64,000 nucleotides of DNA from Jeotgalicoccus saudimassiliensis (lineage in GTDB: Bacteria; Bacillota; Bacilli; Staphylococcales; Salinicoccaceae), in NCBI RefSeq assembly GCF_000756715.1, contig NZ_CCSE01000001.1, positions 682,001-746,000 of the forward strand, in the 5' to 3' direction. Both the position numbers and the translations under genes were made by a program. How positions within the stretch are numbered: the first letter of the stretch is position 1; each line of letters begins with the position of its first letter. This document shows, piece by piece, positions 10,095-21,248 of the stretch. The notes under the pieces were generated by a model. It did not search any database. It had not been told where the DNA came from and worked only from the letters and a program-made list of their open reading frames with translations.

Positions 10095-10740
10095 GGTGTA
10101 CTTCGAGACATTAACGAGGTGCACCGGCGGAGTTTGGTGTACTTCGCGGCATTAACGAGGTGCACCGGCGGGCTTAGGTGTACTTCGCAGACTTAACGAG
10201 GTGCACCGGCGGAGTTTGGTGTACTTCGCAGACTTAACGAGGTGCACCGGCTGGTTTTGGTGTACTTCGCAGACTTAACGAGGTACACCGGCTGGTTTTG
10301 GTGTACTTCGCAGACTTAACGAGGTTCACCGGCGGGCTTAGGTGTACTTCGCGACATTAACGAGGTGCACCGGCGGAGTTTGGTGTACTTCGCAGACTTA
10401 ACGAGGTGCACCGGCGGGCTTAGGTGTACTTCGCAGACTTAACGAGGTGCACCGGCGGGCTTAGGTGTACTTCGCAGACTTAACGAGGTGCACCGGCGGA
10501 GTTTGGTGTACTTCGCAGCATTAACGAGGTGCACCGGCGGAGTTTGGTGTACTTCGCAGACTTAACGAGGTGCACCGGCGGGCTTTGGTGTACTTCGCAG
10601 ACTTAACGAGGTGCACCGGCTGGCTTTGGTGTACTTCGCAGACTTAACGAGGTACCCCGGCTGGTTTTGGTGTACTTCGCAGACTTAACGAGGTGCACCG
10701 GCGGAGTTTGGTGTACTTCGCAGACTTGACGAGGTGCACC
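10095..10740 (+). repeat. Array A: sixteen tandem hairpins with exact 41-bp period
   Basis: Units start at 10095 and recur every 41 bp without drift, the last hairpin ending at 10740. Each unit has an 11-nt arm GGTGTACTTCG, a 9-nt loop (mostly CAGACTTAA), an 11-nt arm CGAGGTGCACC and a 10-nt linker. The linker comes in several shuffled versions (GGCGGAGTTT, GGCGGGCTTA, GGCTGGTTTT, GGCTGGCTTT). As plus-strand RNA the arms pair over all 11 positions, using two G-U pairs. On the minus strand those become mismatches. No T-run follows any unit. The stretch 10027-10094 holds nothing I recognise. The array ends 75 bp before tgt. Shuffled linkers suggest a copy-number-variable repeat. Confidence 0.95.
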
Positions 10741-10773
10741 AAGCCATCCACACGGCAGACTCATTACAATTAA

Positions 10774-11961
<1,188 letters not shown>

Positions 11962-11979
11962 GCAGGAGGAAATTGCGCA

Positions 11980-12237
11980 ATGGAATTACTCGTAACTTTC
12001 GCACCGATAATCGTTTTAGTTTTAGTTATGTATTTCTTAATGATCCGCCCGGCTCAAAAGAGACAGAAGCAGGTTCAGGAAATGCAGGCAGGACTGCAAA
12101 AAGGCGATGAAGTTATTACAATCGGCGGCATGCACGGCACAGTAGAATCATTCGACCAGAAGCACATGTACCTACGTACTGACGAGTCGGCTGTTCTTAA
12201 GTTTGACCGTGTTGCACTAAAAGAAGTTGTAAAATAA
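11980..12237 (+). CDS. yajC: Preprotein translocase accessory subunit YajC
   Basis: Small membrane protein that associates with SecDF, 85 aa. Residues 5-23 form one transmembrane helix (FAPIIVLVLVMYFLMIRP), followed by the basic PAQKRQKQ stretch and the conserved KGDEVITIGGMHGTV cytoplasmic domain. Behind AGGAGGAAA. A terminator separates it from secDF, which has its own promoter. Confidence 0.94.
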   Translation: MELLVTFAPIIVLVLVMYFLMIRPAQKRQKQVQEMQAGLQKGDEVITIGGMHGTVESFDQKHMYLRTDESAVLKFDRVALKEVVK

Positions 12238-12250
12238 ATACATGAAAACC

Positions 12251-12278
12251 AAAGTCGGCGTTCGTCGGCTTTTTTTAT
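12251..12278 (+). terminator. Intrinsic terminator after yajC
   Basis: Stem AGTCGGCG (12253-12260) with CGTCGGCT (12263-12270) using two G-T pairs, extended by A-T pairs, then seven T residues. Confidence 0.85.
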
Positions 12279-12306
12279 TTAACTTTGGAATTTTTAACGT
12301 TATAAT
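12278..12306 (+). promoter_or_regulatory. Candidate secDF promoter
   Basis: TATAAT at 12301-12306 with a weak TTTAAC (12278-12283) 17 bp upstream, 30 bp before the secDF start codon. The -10 is consensus; the -35 is poor. Confidence 0.5.
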
Positions 12307-12336
12307 TAACTCATTGTAAAAGTTAGAGGTGTACAC

Positions 12337-14616
12337 GTGAAAAAGAAATCCAGTAAATTAATTATTGCTCTGATGATTGTTGTCGTACTGTTTACAACAA
12401 TCGCATTAACGCTGAAAGATGTATTGAATGATGTAAATCTCGGACTGGATCTCCAGGGCGGTTTTGAAGTGCTTTATCAGGTTGAACCGCTTGAAGAAGG
12501 GGATACGATTGATGAGAAGGCGGTCCGGAGTACAGCATCCACGCTGGACGCGAGGGTTAACGTACTCGGTGTTTCCGAACCGAATATACAAATCGAGGAT
12601 AACAACAGAATCCGGGTGCAGCTTGCAGGTGTCGATGATCAGCAGGAAGCCCGCGAGCTGTTAAGTACGCAGGCTGAACTGACAATCCGTGACGTGGACG
12701 ATAATGTTCTGTTATCCGGTAAAGATCTTGTCCAGGGCGGAGCTTCGCAGGACTATGATGAGATGAATAACGCTATGGTATCTCTTGAACTGCGGGATAA
12801 CAACAAATTTAAAGAAGTGACTGAAGAAATTTCAAAAAGACCGCCGGGTGAAAACCTGATGGTTATATGGATGGACTTCGTTGAAGGTGAAGATTCATTT
12901 AAAACCGAAGTTCTGAAAGAAGATCCGAAATTCATCTCTGCACCGACAGTATCACAGCCGATCAACTCGACTGACGTGATGATTTCAGGCGGATTTGAAG
13001 GGCAGGAAGGTGTAGAGCGTGCACAGAATATAGCCGCGCTCTTAAACTCCGGTTCACTGCCGGTTAAACTGACAGAAGTGTATTCCACTTCAGTAGGTGC
13101 CCAGTTCGGTGAACAGGCGCTAGATGAGACGGTTACTGCCGGTTTAATCGGTGTTGCGCTCGTCTTCCTGTTTATGCTGATATTCTACCGTATCCCGGGA
13201 CTCGTTGCAGTCATTACACTGACGGTTTATATATTCCTGACACTTGCAGGGTTTAATGCAATCAGCGGTGTACTGACACTGCCGGGTATTGCGGCACTGA
13301 TTTTAGGTGTCGGTATGGCAGTCGATGCGAACATTATACTGTATGAACGGCTGAAAGATGAACTGCGCATCGGACGCAGCTTAAAACAGGCTTATATAAA
13401 AGCGGCATCCTCTTCACTGTGGACGATAGTGGATGCCAACCTGACGACATTAATTGCTGCAGTAGTACTGTTCATTTTTGGTACGAGCAGTGTTAAAGGT
13501 TTTGCAACAATGCTGATGCTGTCGATTATAATGAGCTTTGTCACAGCAGTATTCCTGACCCGTGTCATTATGTCACTGTTCGTTCAGTCGAACTACGCAC
13601 GCGGTAAAAACGGCTGGTTCGGTGTCAGTACGAAAAATACACACAGCATTTCAGAAGGTAAGGATATTGAAGACTTAACCACACCGTGGGACCGTTTTGA
13701 TTTTATCAAACACGCGAATAAGTTTTTCATCTTCAGCGGGCTGCTCCTCGCAGCAGGTCTGATAATCCTGTTTATCTTTAAGCTGAATCTCGGTATCGAC
13801 TTCACGAGCGGTACGAGAGCGGATATTACTACGGACGGCAATGCATCTGTTGAGCAGGTTGAAAGTGAACTTGAGTCGCTCGGCATTCCGCCTGAAAACC
13901 TGACGGTATCGGGAGAAGATACGGTCGTAGCACGTTACGGTGTGGATCTGGCACAGGAAGAAGTCACTTCCATGCAGACTCACTTTAATGATATGTACGG
14001 ACATGAGCCGATGGTCAGTACTGTCAGTCCTGTAATCGGTCAGGAACTTGCGCAGAATGCAATTATTGCACTGATTATCGCATCAGTCGGTATTATTATT
14101 TATGCTTCGATCCGGTTTGAATGGAGAATGGCGCTGCCGGCAGTGGTGGCACTTCTGCACGACGTCCTGATTATACTGGCTGTATTTTCTATATTCCGTA
14201 TCGAAGTGGATATCACGATCATTGCAGCAGTGTTAACGGTCGTCGGATATTCAATTAACGACACAATTGTGACGATGGACAGAATACGTGAAAATAACCG
14301 TAAGATTAAAGTGTTCAGAAGCGAAGCTGAGATTAATATGGTCATCAACAGGTCGCTGAGACAGACAGCAACACGTTCGATCAATACGGTACTTACTGTA
14401 TTAATCGTTGTTGTGTTCCTCGTGTTCTTCGGTGCAGCGTCAATTTTCAACTTCTCACTCGCACTGTTAATCGGTCTTGTGAGCGGTGTGTATTCTTCGT
14501 TCTTTATCGCGATTCAGCTGTGGGGCGTATTAAAACGCAGACAGCTTAGAAAACTGGGCGGTGAAGTTACAGTTTACACAGAGAAGTCAAAAAATGACGA
14601 TAAAGTGGTAGTGTAA
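12337..14616 (+). CDS. secDF: Fused protein translocase subunit SecDF
   Basis: Proton-driven accessory of the Sec translocon, 759 aa. The single polypeptide joins SecD (first half, with VNLGLDLQGG and a large extracytoplasmic P1 domain) and SecF (second half, from about residue 450, with LNLGIDFTSGT). About twelve transmembrane helices are expected, six in each half. Conserved helix blocks include GVGMAVDANIILYERLKDE in SecD and VVGYSINDTIVTMDRIREN in SecF. The fusion is the rule in Bacillales. GTG start behind AGAGG; flanked by terminators, so probably monocistronic. Confidence 0.96.
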   Translation: MKKKSSKLIIALMIVVVLFTTIALTLKDVLNDVNLGLDLQGGFEVLYQVEPLEEGDTIDEKAVRSTASTLDARVNVLGVSEPNIQIEDNNRIRVQLAGVDDQQEARELLSTQAELTIRDVDDNVLLSGKDLVQGGASQDYDEMNNAMVSLELRDNNKFKEVTEEISKRPPGENLMVIWMDFVEGEDSFKTEVLKEDPKFISAPTVSQPINSTDVMISGGFEGQEGVERAQNIAALLNSGSLPVKLTEVYSTSVGAQFGEQALDETVTAGLIGVALVFLFMLIFYRIPGLVAVITLTVYIFLTLAGFNAISGVLTLPGIAALILGVGMAVDANIILYERLKDELRIGRSLKQAYIKAASSSLWTIVDANLTTLIAAVVLFIFGTSSVKGFATMLMLSIIMSFVTAVFLTRVIMSLFVQSNYARGKNGWFGVSTKNTHSISEGKDIEDLTTPWDRFDFIKHANKFFIFSGLLLAAGLIILFIFKLNLGIDFTSGTRADITTDGNASVEQVESELESLGIPPENLTVSGEDTVVARYGVDLAQEEVTSMQTHFNDMYGHEPMVSTVSPVIGQELAQNAIIALIIASVGIIIYASIRFEWRMALPAVVALLHDVLIILAVFSIFRIEVDITIIAAVLTVVGYSINDTIVTMDRIRENNRKIKVFRSEAEINMVINRSLRQTATRSINTVLTVLIVVVFLVFFGAASIFNFSLALLIGLVSGVYSSFFIAIQLWGVLKRRQLRKLGGEVTVYTEKSKNDDKVVV

Positions 14617-14630
14617 AAATAGTAAATCAA

Positions 14631-14658
14631 AACGTCCGGGTGCGCCCGGGCGTTTTTT
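14631..14658 (+). terminator. Intrinsic terminator of secDF
   Basis: Ten-bp stem AACGTCCGGG / CCCGGGCGTT with TGCG loop and T-run to 14657, 14 bp after the stop. Confidence 0.92.
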
Positions 14659-14673
14659 AAAAAGGTGATAATT

Positions 14674-16914
14674 ATGTTTACATCAAAATATACATGGCAG
14701 GTACGTGAACGTACACAAAAGCTGAGTGAAGACATTAAAAAAGAATATAAGCTGAATCATCTGGAAACAACGCTGCTTGAAAACCGCGGCTATCATTCTA
14801 CGGAAAAAGTCGACGAAATACTGGCACCGTCTGAATATAACTGGCAGTATATGCCGAATATAAATGAAGCGGCTCAGGTGATTCAAAAGCATCTGGACAA
14901 TGACTCCCGAATTTTAATTTACGGAGATTACGATGCTGACGGAATTACGAGTACGACGATTTTGTACGATGCATTGAAAGCACAAAATGAAACCGTCTTT
15001 TATTTTATTCCAAATCGCATGGAACACGGTTACGGGCCGAACTATGATTTCTTTGAATTTGAAGTTGTCGGCAATGTGGATCTTGTGATTACCGTAGATA
15101 ACGGTGTAGCAGCAGCGAAAGAGATTGCACTGCTCCGTGAGAACGATATCGATGCAGTGATTATCGACCATCACGAGTTTGCTGATGAAATTCCCGATGC
15201 AGTGATCGTCCATGCAGGATTTCCTGACAGCAAATATCCGTTTCAGCATCTTGCAGGGGTTGGTGCGGCATATAAAGTGCTGCAGGCTCTCGGACTCGAT
15301 AAAGATGAATATCTGGGACTCGTTGCAATCGGGACAGTCGCTGATATCGTCTCCATGACCGATGAAAACAAATATCTTGTAACACGTGGTCTTGTGGAAC
15401 TGAACCAGCGTATGCCGCTCGGATTATCGACTCTGTTGAAAATGAGCAACCATTCAGGCAGTATCGATGAGGAGACAATCGGTTTCACTATAGCACCCAG
15501 GCTGAATGCAACAGGCCGTATGGATGAGGCATCAATCGGAGTGGAGCTGCTAATGGCGGACGATGAAAACCGTGCGTACGAAATTGCATCGGCTATCGAA
15601 GAACTCAACACGGAACGAAAAGCGCTTGTTGAAACGATTTATAAAGAAGCGGCTGAACAGGTCGATGAAAATAATGAAATCAATATCGTCACAGGAGATG
15701 ACTGGCACCAGGGTGTACTCGGCATTGTGGCATCACGGCTCGTCGATGAATTCGGCAAACCGGCTGTTGTCATGTCAAACGACTTCGATGTATATAAAGG
15801 CTCAGCGCGATCAATTGAGGGTATCGATCTTCTCGGCATGCTGAAGAAGTTTCCCGATTACTACAATACGCTCGGCGGTCATGCACAGGCGCTCGGATTG
15901 TCTGTTTATGAAGATTCGATTGAAGAATTTAAAAAGACAGTGACCGGACATTTCAATGAACTGGCTTTAAACTTAAAGCCGGTTCAGTATGTTGATTACA
16001 AAGTGACAAATGATAACCTGACCCTGAAGGAATTTGAACGTATCAGACGCCTGAAGCCGTTCGGCAAAGATTTTAATACGCCGGTATTTATGATTACAAA
16101 TCAGACGGTTAAAAGTATCCGACAGGTCGGCAAGGACTTATCACATATAAAAATTACACTGCAGGAACTCGATATCGATATTATTGGATTTAAGTTCGGT
16201 TTTCTGCACAATGAAGTGCAGAGCGGGGATAAAATCAGTTTAATCGGTACGCTGAATATTAACGACTTTAACCATAAGCGAACACTGCAGATGGTGCTCA
16301 TGGATGCGAGAATTGATGATCTTCAGATTATCGATATGCGGTCGAAAAACGAACAGGACTTTTCACTGATTAAACAGGATGATTTGTTCCTGATAAATGA
16401 AGACACTAACGATAAAGAAAATTATTTTAAATATGGCGAAGCACTGCCTATCGCAGTCAATACTCTCGTGCTCCGTGATATTCCTTACGACCTGGAAGAG
16501 CTGAAAACGTCTCTGAAAGGACTGCAGGCATCCAAGATTTTCGTTATTTTTAATGACAGAAACGAACTGTTCTTTGAAGGACTGCCGTCAAAGCAGTTAA
16601 TCGAACAGACAGATGAGCTTATTATGAATGCAGAAGACGGCGCAATCGATTTAACTATTCATGCACCGCACCTTGCGAAGCGTATCGGCACCTCGATGAG
16701 AAATTTAAAAATAATTATCGATATTTTAGCAGATTTGTCACGAATCCGTCTGGAAAGTGGTATAGTATATAAGGATGAGGTACAAAGCGTAATTAATATA
16801 GAAAACAGTCAATATTTAAAACGCTTAACTACTAAAATTGAAGCCGAGGCAAAACTTAAAATGTCCTCCGGCCAAAATATGAAAGATTATTTACGTACAT
16901 TGATCACAACGTAA
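14674..16914 (+). CDS. recJ: Single-stranded-DNA exonuclease RecJ
   Basis: 5'-3' exonuclease of the DHH family in recombination and mismatch/base-excision repair, 746 aa. Motif I is DYDADG (85-90), with DHH at 165-167. A DHHA1 region follows ([18 protein letters not shown]), then an OB fold and a long C-terminal extension typical of Bacillales RecJ. ATG 14674 is preferred to the in-frame GTG 14665, which lies in the ribosome site AAAAAGGTG. Followed directly by apt, usual in this phylum. Confidence 0.95.
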   Translation: MFTSKYTWQVRERTQKLSEDIKKEYKLNHLETTLLENRGYHSTEKVDEILAPSEYNWQYMPNINEAAQVIQKHLDNDSRILIYGDYDADGITSTTILYDALKAQNETVFYFIPNRMEHGYGPNYDFFEFEVVGNVDLVITVDNGVAAAKEIALLRENDIDAVIIDHHEFADEIPDAVIVHAGFPDSKYPFQHLAGVGAAYKVLQALGLDKDEYLGLVAIGTVADIVSMTDENKYLVTRGLVELNQRMPLGLSTLLKMSNHSGSIDEETIGFTIAPRLNATGRMDEASIGVELLMADDENRAYEIASAIEELNTERKALVETIYKEAAEQVDENNEINIVTGDDWHQGVLGIVASRLVDEFGKPAVVMSNDFDVYKGSARSIEGIDLLGMLKKFPDYYNTLGGHAQALGLSVYEDSIEEFKKTVTGHFNELALNLKPVQYVDYKVTNDNLTLKEFERIRRLKPFGKDFNTPVFMITNQTVKSIRQVGKDLSHIKITLQELDIDIIGFKFGFLHNEVQSGDKISLIGTLNINDFNHKRTLQMVLMDARIDDLQIIDMRSKNEQDFSLIKQDDLFLINEDTNDKENYFKYGEALPIAVNTLVLRDIPYDLEELKTSLKGLQASKIFVIFNDRNELFFEGLPSKQLIEQTDELIMNAEDGAIDLTIHAPHLAKRIGTSMRNLKIIIDILADLSRIRLESGIVYKDEVQSVINIENSQYLKRLTTKIEAEAKLKMSSGQNMKDYLRTLITT

Positions 16915-16927
16915 ATTGGAGGAAATT

Positions 16928-17446
16928 ATGGATTTAAAACAGTATGTATCAGAAGTTGAAAACTGGCCGAAAGAAGGTGTCAGTTTTAAAGACATCACTA
17001 CAATTATGGACAACGGTCCGGCATATAAATATGCAACGGACCAGATTGTAGACTACGCAGCAGCAAAAGATGTAGATATCGTTGTCGGACCTGAAGCACG
17101 CGGATTTATTATCGGCTGCCCGGTTGCCTACAGCATGGGAATCGGTTTTGCACCGGTACGTAAAAAAGGCAAACTGCCTCGCGAAGTACTGGAATTTGAA
17201 TACGATCTTGAATACGGCACAAATGTGCTGACAATGCACAAAGACGCAATTAAGCCCGGTCAGCGTGTACTTATTACAGATGACCTGTTAGCTACAGGCG
17301 GCACAATCATGGCGACGATTAAACTAATTGAAGCCATGGGCGGCATTGTAGTGGGTATTGCATTCCTTATTGAACTCGAATATTTAAATGGAATGGAATT
17401 ACTTGAAGGTTATGATACAATTTCATTAATCAAGTACGAAAGCTAA
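16928..17446 (+). CDS. apt: Adenine phosphoribosyltransferase
   Basis: Purine salvage: adenine plus PRPP gives AMP. 172 aa, full length. The PRPP-binding loop is [13 protein letters not shown] (114-126), and the flexible catalytic loop spans [12 protein letters not shown] 16928 follows TTGGAGGAAA, overlapping the recJ stop region. An in-frame TTG at 16916 lies within that site and is unlikely. Between recJ and relA as in other staphylococci. Confidence 0.96.
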   Translation: MDLKQYVSEVENWPKEGVSFKDITTIMDNGPAYKYATDQIVDYAAAKDVDIVVGPEARGFIIGCPVAYSMGIGFAPVRKKGKLPREVLEFEYDLEYGTNVLTMHKDAIKPGQRVLITDDLLATGGTIMATIKLIEAMGGIVVGIAFLIELEYLNGMELLEGYDTISLIKYES

Positions 17447-17448
17447 GA

Positions 17449-17475
17449 AAAGCCTGTATATACAGGCTTTTTTCT
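17449..17475 (+). terminator. Intrinsic terminator after apt
   Basis: AAGCCTGTA / TACAGGCTT palindrome centred at 17459-17460 followed by six to seven T residues, directly after the apt stop. Confidence 0.85.
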
Positions 17476-17552
17476 TTATAGTGCTGTTTCTTTAGATATA
17501 TATTTGTAGTATTATTATTTTATATATGAATTTACGGAAGGGTGGCGTGATC

Positions 17553-19727
17553 ATGGACAAGGAATACCCGTATGAAGCATCAGATGTTTTTAATATGTGT
17601 GTTGAATATCTTGACGACAGTGATATGCAGATGATCAAAAAGGCATATGAGCTGGCACGTGAAGCACATGAGGGACAGTTCCGTAAAAATGGTCTGCCTT
17701 ATATCGCACACCCTGTACAGGTTGCGGGAATTTTAGCAGAGCTGAAACTCGACGCACCGACAATTGTTGCAGGTTTTCTGCACGATGTCGTTGAAGACAC
17801 GACGTACACTTTTGATGACCTGATTGGCATGTTCAATGAAGAAGTAGCAATTATCGTAGACGGTGTAACAAAACTTGAAAAAGTAAAATACCGTTCGCAG
17901 CAGGAACAGCAGGCTGAAAACCACCGCAAGCTGTTTATCGCAATAGCAAAAGATATACGGGTGATTCTAGTTAAACTCGCAGACCGTCTGCACAATATGC
18001 GCACGCTGAAAGCCATGCCTGAAGAAAAACAGGTCCGGATTTCCCGCGAGACGCTGGAAATATATGCACCGCTCGCTCACCGTCTCGGTATCTCAAGCAT
18101 TAAATGGGAACTGGAAGACATATCGCTCAGATACATAGAGCCCGGACAGTATTTCCGTATCGTCAGTCTGATGAAAAAGAAACGCAGTGAACGGGAAAAC
18201 GTAATCGACGAAGCCATAGAAAAAATTGATTCGGAACTCGATGACACGGCAATAAGTCATAATTTATCGGGGCGTCCGAAACATATATACAGCATCTATA
18301 AAAAGATGCAGAAAAGCTCAAAACAGTTCGAACAGATATTTGACCTGCTGGCCATCCGCGTGCTCGTCAATGATGTGCGTGACTGTTATGCGGCGCTCGG
18401 TATTATTCATACAATCTGGCGACCGATGCCGGGACGTTTTAAAGACTATATCGCAATGCCGAAACCGAACATGTACCAGTCCCTTCATACGACTGTTGTC
18501 GGACCGAACGGGGACCCGCTTGAAATCCAGATCCGCACACACGAGATGCATGAAATTGCAGAACACGGTGTCGCAGCACACTGGGCTTACAAAGAAGGTG
18601 TCAGTGCCGATAAGGCATCGCTTGATGCGCGATTAGACTGGTTTAAAGATATTGTCGGCAATGAAACAGACAATCCGGATGCAGAAGAATTTATGGCTGC
18701 ACTGAAAACAGACTTATTAAGCGATAAAGTTTACGTATTTACACCCGACGGTGATGTTATTGAACTGCCGCAGGGTGCAATTCCAATTGACTTTGCCTAT
18801 CAGGTCCATTCGGAAGTCGGGAACAAAATGGTCGGTGCAAAAGTGAACGGCAAAATTGTGCCGATAGATCACGAACTTGAAACCGGGGATATTCTGGAAA
18901 TCAGAACGAGCAAACAGTCATACGGTCCGAGTATCGACTGGCTGAAAATGGTTAAAACGTCCAGTGCACGGAATAAAATCCGGTCATTCTTTAAAAAGCA
19001 GGACCGTAAAGTCAATATCGAAAAGGGCCGTCAGGCAGTTGATCAGGAAATTAAAGTGCGCGGCTACAATCCGGATGACGTCATTCAGGAAGACAATGTT
19101 GCCGGTGTGCTTTCACGATATAATCTGAACGAGGAAGATGACCTGTTTGCAATGATCGGCTTCGGCGGAGTCACTGCAAACCAGGTGACGAACCGTCTCC
19201 TTGAAAAGATTAAAGAAGCGGAAACGAAGACCAATCAGATCGAAGAAATCGACCGCACGCACCACTATAAGGAAATTACGACAGAATCCGGTGTATATGT
19301 TGAAGGTATGGATAACATGCTCATCAACTTATCCAAATGCTGTAATCCGATCCCGGGCGATGATATTATCGGTTATATAACAAAAGGCCACGGAGTAAAA
19401 GTACACGTGGTGACTTGTCCGAATATCGTTCATGAAACCGAGCGGCTGATCGATGTGGAGTGGGTCGGTAATAAGAGTGTCGACAAACGTTATCAGGTTG
19501 ACCTTGAAATTACAGGTTACGACCGGAACGGACTCGTCAATGAAATACTGAACTTAATTTCCAGTCTGAAAGTGCCGATTACACGAGTAAACGGACTTGC
19601 AGACGAAACGAAGCAGGCGAAAGTCAGCTTATCGATTATGGTGCCGAACAAACATGAACTGCACCGTGCAGTCGACAGAATCAAACAATTAAAAGACATA
19701 TACAGCGTTGAACGCGTATTTAAGTGA
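17553..19727 (+). CDS. relA: Bifunctional (p)ppGpp synthetase/hydrolase RelA/Rsh
   Basis: Long RelA-SpoT homologue controlling the stringent response, 724 aa. The N-terminal HD hydrolase domain is intact (IAHPVQVAG with H53, FLHDVVEDT with H77-D78). The synthetase domain carries [13 protein letters not shown] and [13 protein letters not shown] ([16 protein letters not shown]), zinc-finger/RIS ([12 protein letters not shown]) and ACT domains follow. Both activities should be present. ATG 17553 (MDKEYPYEA) matches staphylococcal N-termini and follows GGAAGGGTGG. The in-frame ATG 17526 lies before that ribosome site. Confidence 0.96.
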   Translation: MDKEYPYEASDVFNMCVEYLDDSDMQMIKKAYELAREAHEGQFRKNGLPYIAHPVQVAGILAELKLDAPTIVAGFLHDVVEDTTYTFDDLIGMFNEEVAIIVDGVTKLEKVKYRSQQEQQAENHRKLFIAIAKDIRVILVKLADRLHNMRTLKAMPEEKQVRISRETLEIYAPLAHRLGISSIKWELEDISLRYIEPGQYFRIVSLMKKKRSERENVIDEAIEKIDSELDDTAISHNLSGRPKHIYSIYKKMQKSSKQFEQIFDLLAIRVLVNDVRDCYAALGIIHTIWRPMPGRFKDYIAMPKPNMYQSLHTTVVGPNGDPLEIQIRTHEMHEIAEHGVAAHWAYKEGVSADKASLDARLDWFKDIVGNETDNPDAEEFMAALKTDLLSDKVYVFTPDGDVIELPQGAIPIDFAYQVHSEVGNKMVGAKVNGKIVPIDHELETGDILEIRTSKQSYGPSIDWLKMVKTSSARNKIRSFFKKQDRKVNIEKGRQAVDQEIKVRGYNPDDVIQEDNVAGVLSRYNLNEEDDLFAMIGFGGVTANQVTNRLLEKIKEAETKTNQIEEIDRTHHYKEITTESGVYVEGMDNMLINLSKCCNPIPGDDIIGYITKGHGVKVHVVTCPNIVHETERLIDVEWVGNKSVDKRYQVDLEITGYDRNGLVNEILNLISSLKVPITRVNGLADETKQAKVSLSIMVPNKHELHRAVDRIKQLKDIYSVERVFK

Positions 19728-19737
19728 GGTATAAAGG

Positions 19738-20190
19738 ATGAAAATCATTTTACAGAAAGTTTCACACGCACTTGTTGCCAATAACGAAATGTATAATGAA
19801 ATAAACGACGGCTACTGTCTGCTTGTAGGTGTCAGTAAAACTTCGACAGAAGAAGATGCCCGTGTCCTTGCACGCAAGATTGCGAATGCCCGTGTTTTTG
19901 AAGATAAAGACGGTAAAATTAATTTATCGATTAAAGAAGTCGGCGGCGAGATTTTAAGTGTGTCTCAGTTTACACTGTATGCCTCAACAGCTAAAGGCAA
20001 CCGTCCGAGCTTTACCGGAGCTGCTTCAGGCGAAGACGCCCGAGTGCTTTACAGAGTATTTAACGAAGCACTGCGTGCAGAAGACCTTGTCGTAAAAGAA
20101 GGGTTCTTCGGTGAGCATATGGACGTGAAGCTGACTAATTCCGGTCCGATTACGATTATTTATGAAGCCGAGGGCGGTAAAATAGTCTGA
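19738..20190 (+). CDS. dtd: D-aminoacyl-tRNA deacylase
   Basis: Hydrolyses D-aminoacyl-tRNA (and Gly-tRNA-Ala) to keep D-residues out of proteins. 150 aa, full length. Diagnostic motifs are LSVSQFTLYA (residues 75-84) and the Gly-cisPro loop TNSGPITI (138-145). 10 bp after relA, and its TGA overlaps the amidase ATG by one base. The relA-dtd-amidase order is typical of Staphylococcaceae. Confidence 0.95.
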   Translation: MKIILQKVSHALVANNEMYNEINDGYCLLVGVSKTSTEEDARVLARKIANARVFEDKDGKINLSIKEVGGEILSVSQFTLYASTAKGNRPSFTGAASGEDARVLYRVFNEALRAEDLVVKEGFFGEHMDVKLTNSGPITIIYEAEGGKIV

Positions 20191-20933
20191 TGGATTCAAT
20201 AAAAAAAGGCTTCAAAAAACTGCTGGATGCAGCCGGTTATTTTCTGAAGTATAAAAAACATCTGTATATTAAACCGCTGTTCTTCATTATCATCGCATTG
20301 ATTATCGTACTGGCATCTGCTTACATTTATAAAAATGTGCTGCATGAGCCGGAGGATTTAATTACGATGGATTTCAGTAACGATGATGTTGAGGAAGAAA
20401 TGGATTATGATTTCAGCGGTACAACAATTGCACTAGATCCCGGCCACGGGGGAGATGATCCCGGTGCACCGAGCAAATACGGTGAGGATGAAGATCACGT
20501 CGTCTATTCAATCGCATCAGAGCTTGAACAGGAGCTGACGGATGCCGGGGCAAAAGTCATTATGACGCGCGGCAAAGACGAAACGGTCAGTCTCGACGGG
20601 CGAAAGGTAGAGGCGGATTTATTTATCAGCCTGCACAGTGATGCCTTCGATGATCCGGCAATTTCAGGATTTACGACCTATTACACTTATCCGAATCAGG
20701 AAGAATTCGGACAGCATTTAAACGCGGCGCTCGATAAGCGTTCGCTGCTGTATAACCGGGGCAACCAGGTGATGGAATACCAGGTGGTCTGGCAGCTCGA
20801 TTATCCGGGCGTGCTGATTGAGCTCGGCTATTTAAGCAATGAGTTCGATGACTATATTTTAAATCAGGAAGATTATCAGGGCGAAATGGTGACGGCAATT
20901 ATGGAAGGAATCCACAGTTATTTAAACCGTTAG
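20190..20933 (+). CDS. lytH: LytH-like membrane-anchored N-acetylmuramoyl-L-alanine amidase
   Basis: Zinc amidase of the Amidase_3 family, 247 aa. Residues 27-47 form one transmembrane helix, so the catalytic domain (about 76-245) lies outside. Zinc/catalytic residues are visible: H86 in LDPGHGG, a Glu in the GEDEDH stretch (99-102), H149 in SLHSDAF, and the catalytic Glu in VLIELGYLSN. In S. aureus the protein at this locus, LytH, strips stem peptides from nascent glycan at the membrane and limits wall synthesis. The same role is inferred here from locus and layout. Confidence 0.88.
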   Translation: MDSIKKGFKKLLDAAGYFLKYKKHLYIKPLFFIIIALIIVLASAYIYKNVLHEPEDLITMDFSNDDVEEEMDYDFSGTTIALDPGHGGDDPGAPSKYGEDEDHVVYSIASELEQELTDAGAKVIMTRGKDETVSLDGRKVEADLFISLHSDAFDDPAISGFTTYYTYPNQEEFGQHLNAALDKRSLLYNRGNQVMEYQVVWQLDYPGVLIELGYLSNEFDDYILNQEDYQGEMVTAIMEGIHSYLNR

Positions 20934-20934
20934 C

Positions 20935-20963
20935 TTGACAAAGATATATAATCTGACTATTAT
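20935..20963 (+). promoter_or_regulatory. Promoter of the hisS-aspS T-box transcript
   Basis: TTGACA (20935-20940), 17-bp spacer, TATTAT (20958-20963). It begins one base after the lytH stop. Confidence 0.8.
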
Positions 20964-20969
20964 AAAGAA

Positions 20970-21248
20970 CATAATTCAAACTTAATACATTTACTTCGTA
21001 ACGAAGAGAGTATCTATAATGAGTCACAGAGAAATTCACCCCGGGCTGAAAGTGAATACTTCAAATGATACTTGCCGACACTTCGTATAAGAAGCTGTAT
21101 ATACAGCGGTCACAGCCGTTATCTGTAATAGAGAGTACATATTTATTTGTGCTGAACCTAGGGTGGCAACACGACCATTTCGTCCCTTATACCGTTATTC
21201 GGTATGAGGGGCTTTTTATTTTATATAAAACATTCAGGAGTGATTGAA
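20970..21248 (+). promoter_or_regulatory. T-box riboswitch leader controlling hisS-aspS
   Basis: tRNA-sensing leader filling the 315-bp gap before hisS. Stem I base pairs GAAG (21003-21006) with CTTC, and GTATC (21010-21014) with GATAC (21067-21071). Between them lies a specifier loop reading TTGCCGACA. The distal AGAGA box and GCTGAAAG are at about 21028-21052. The T-box sequence AGGGTGGCAACACG is at 21160-21173. It is followed by an 11-bp terminator stem (21184-21194 with 21200-21210, one G-T pair) and T-run. The specifier reads GAC (Asp, 21077-21079) followed by A. The overlapping GACAC also contains CAC (His, 21079-21081). Confidence 0.88.
21184..21219 (+). terminator. Regulated T-box terminator before hisS
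   Basis: CCCTTATACCG pairs with CGGTATGAGGG around a TTATT loop and is followed by CTTTTTATTTT. It competes with an antiterminator formed by the T-box sequence 10 bp upstream. Confidence 0.85.

Noticed and set aside
10095-10740. CRISPR array
   Set aside because: The whole 41-bp unit repeats, including the linkers, which fall into a few shared types. There are no unique spacers, and no cas genes are nearby. The same applies to 28597-28841 and 37823-38171.
20970-21248. Small protein in the hisS leader (a 60-aa frame at 21065-21247)
   Set aside because: The frame lies inside T-box structural elements and the terminator and has no ribosome site.
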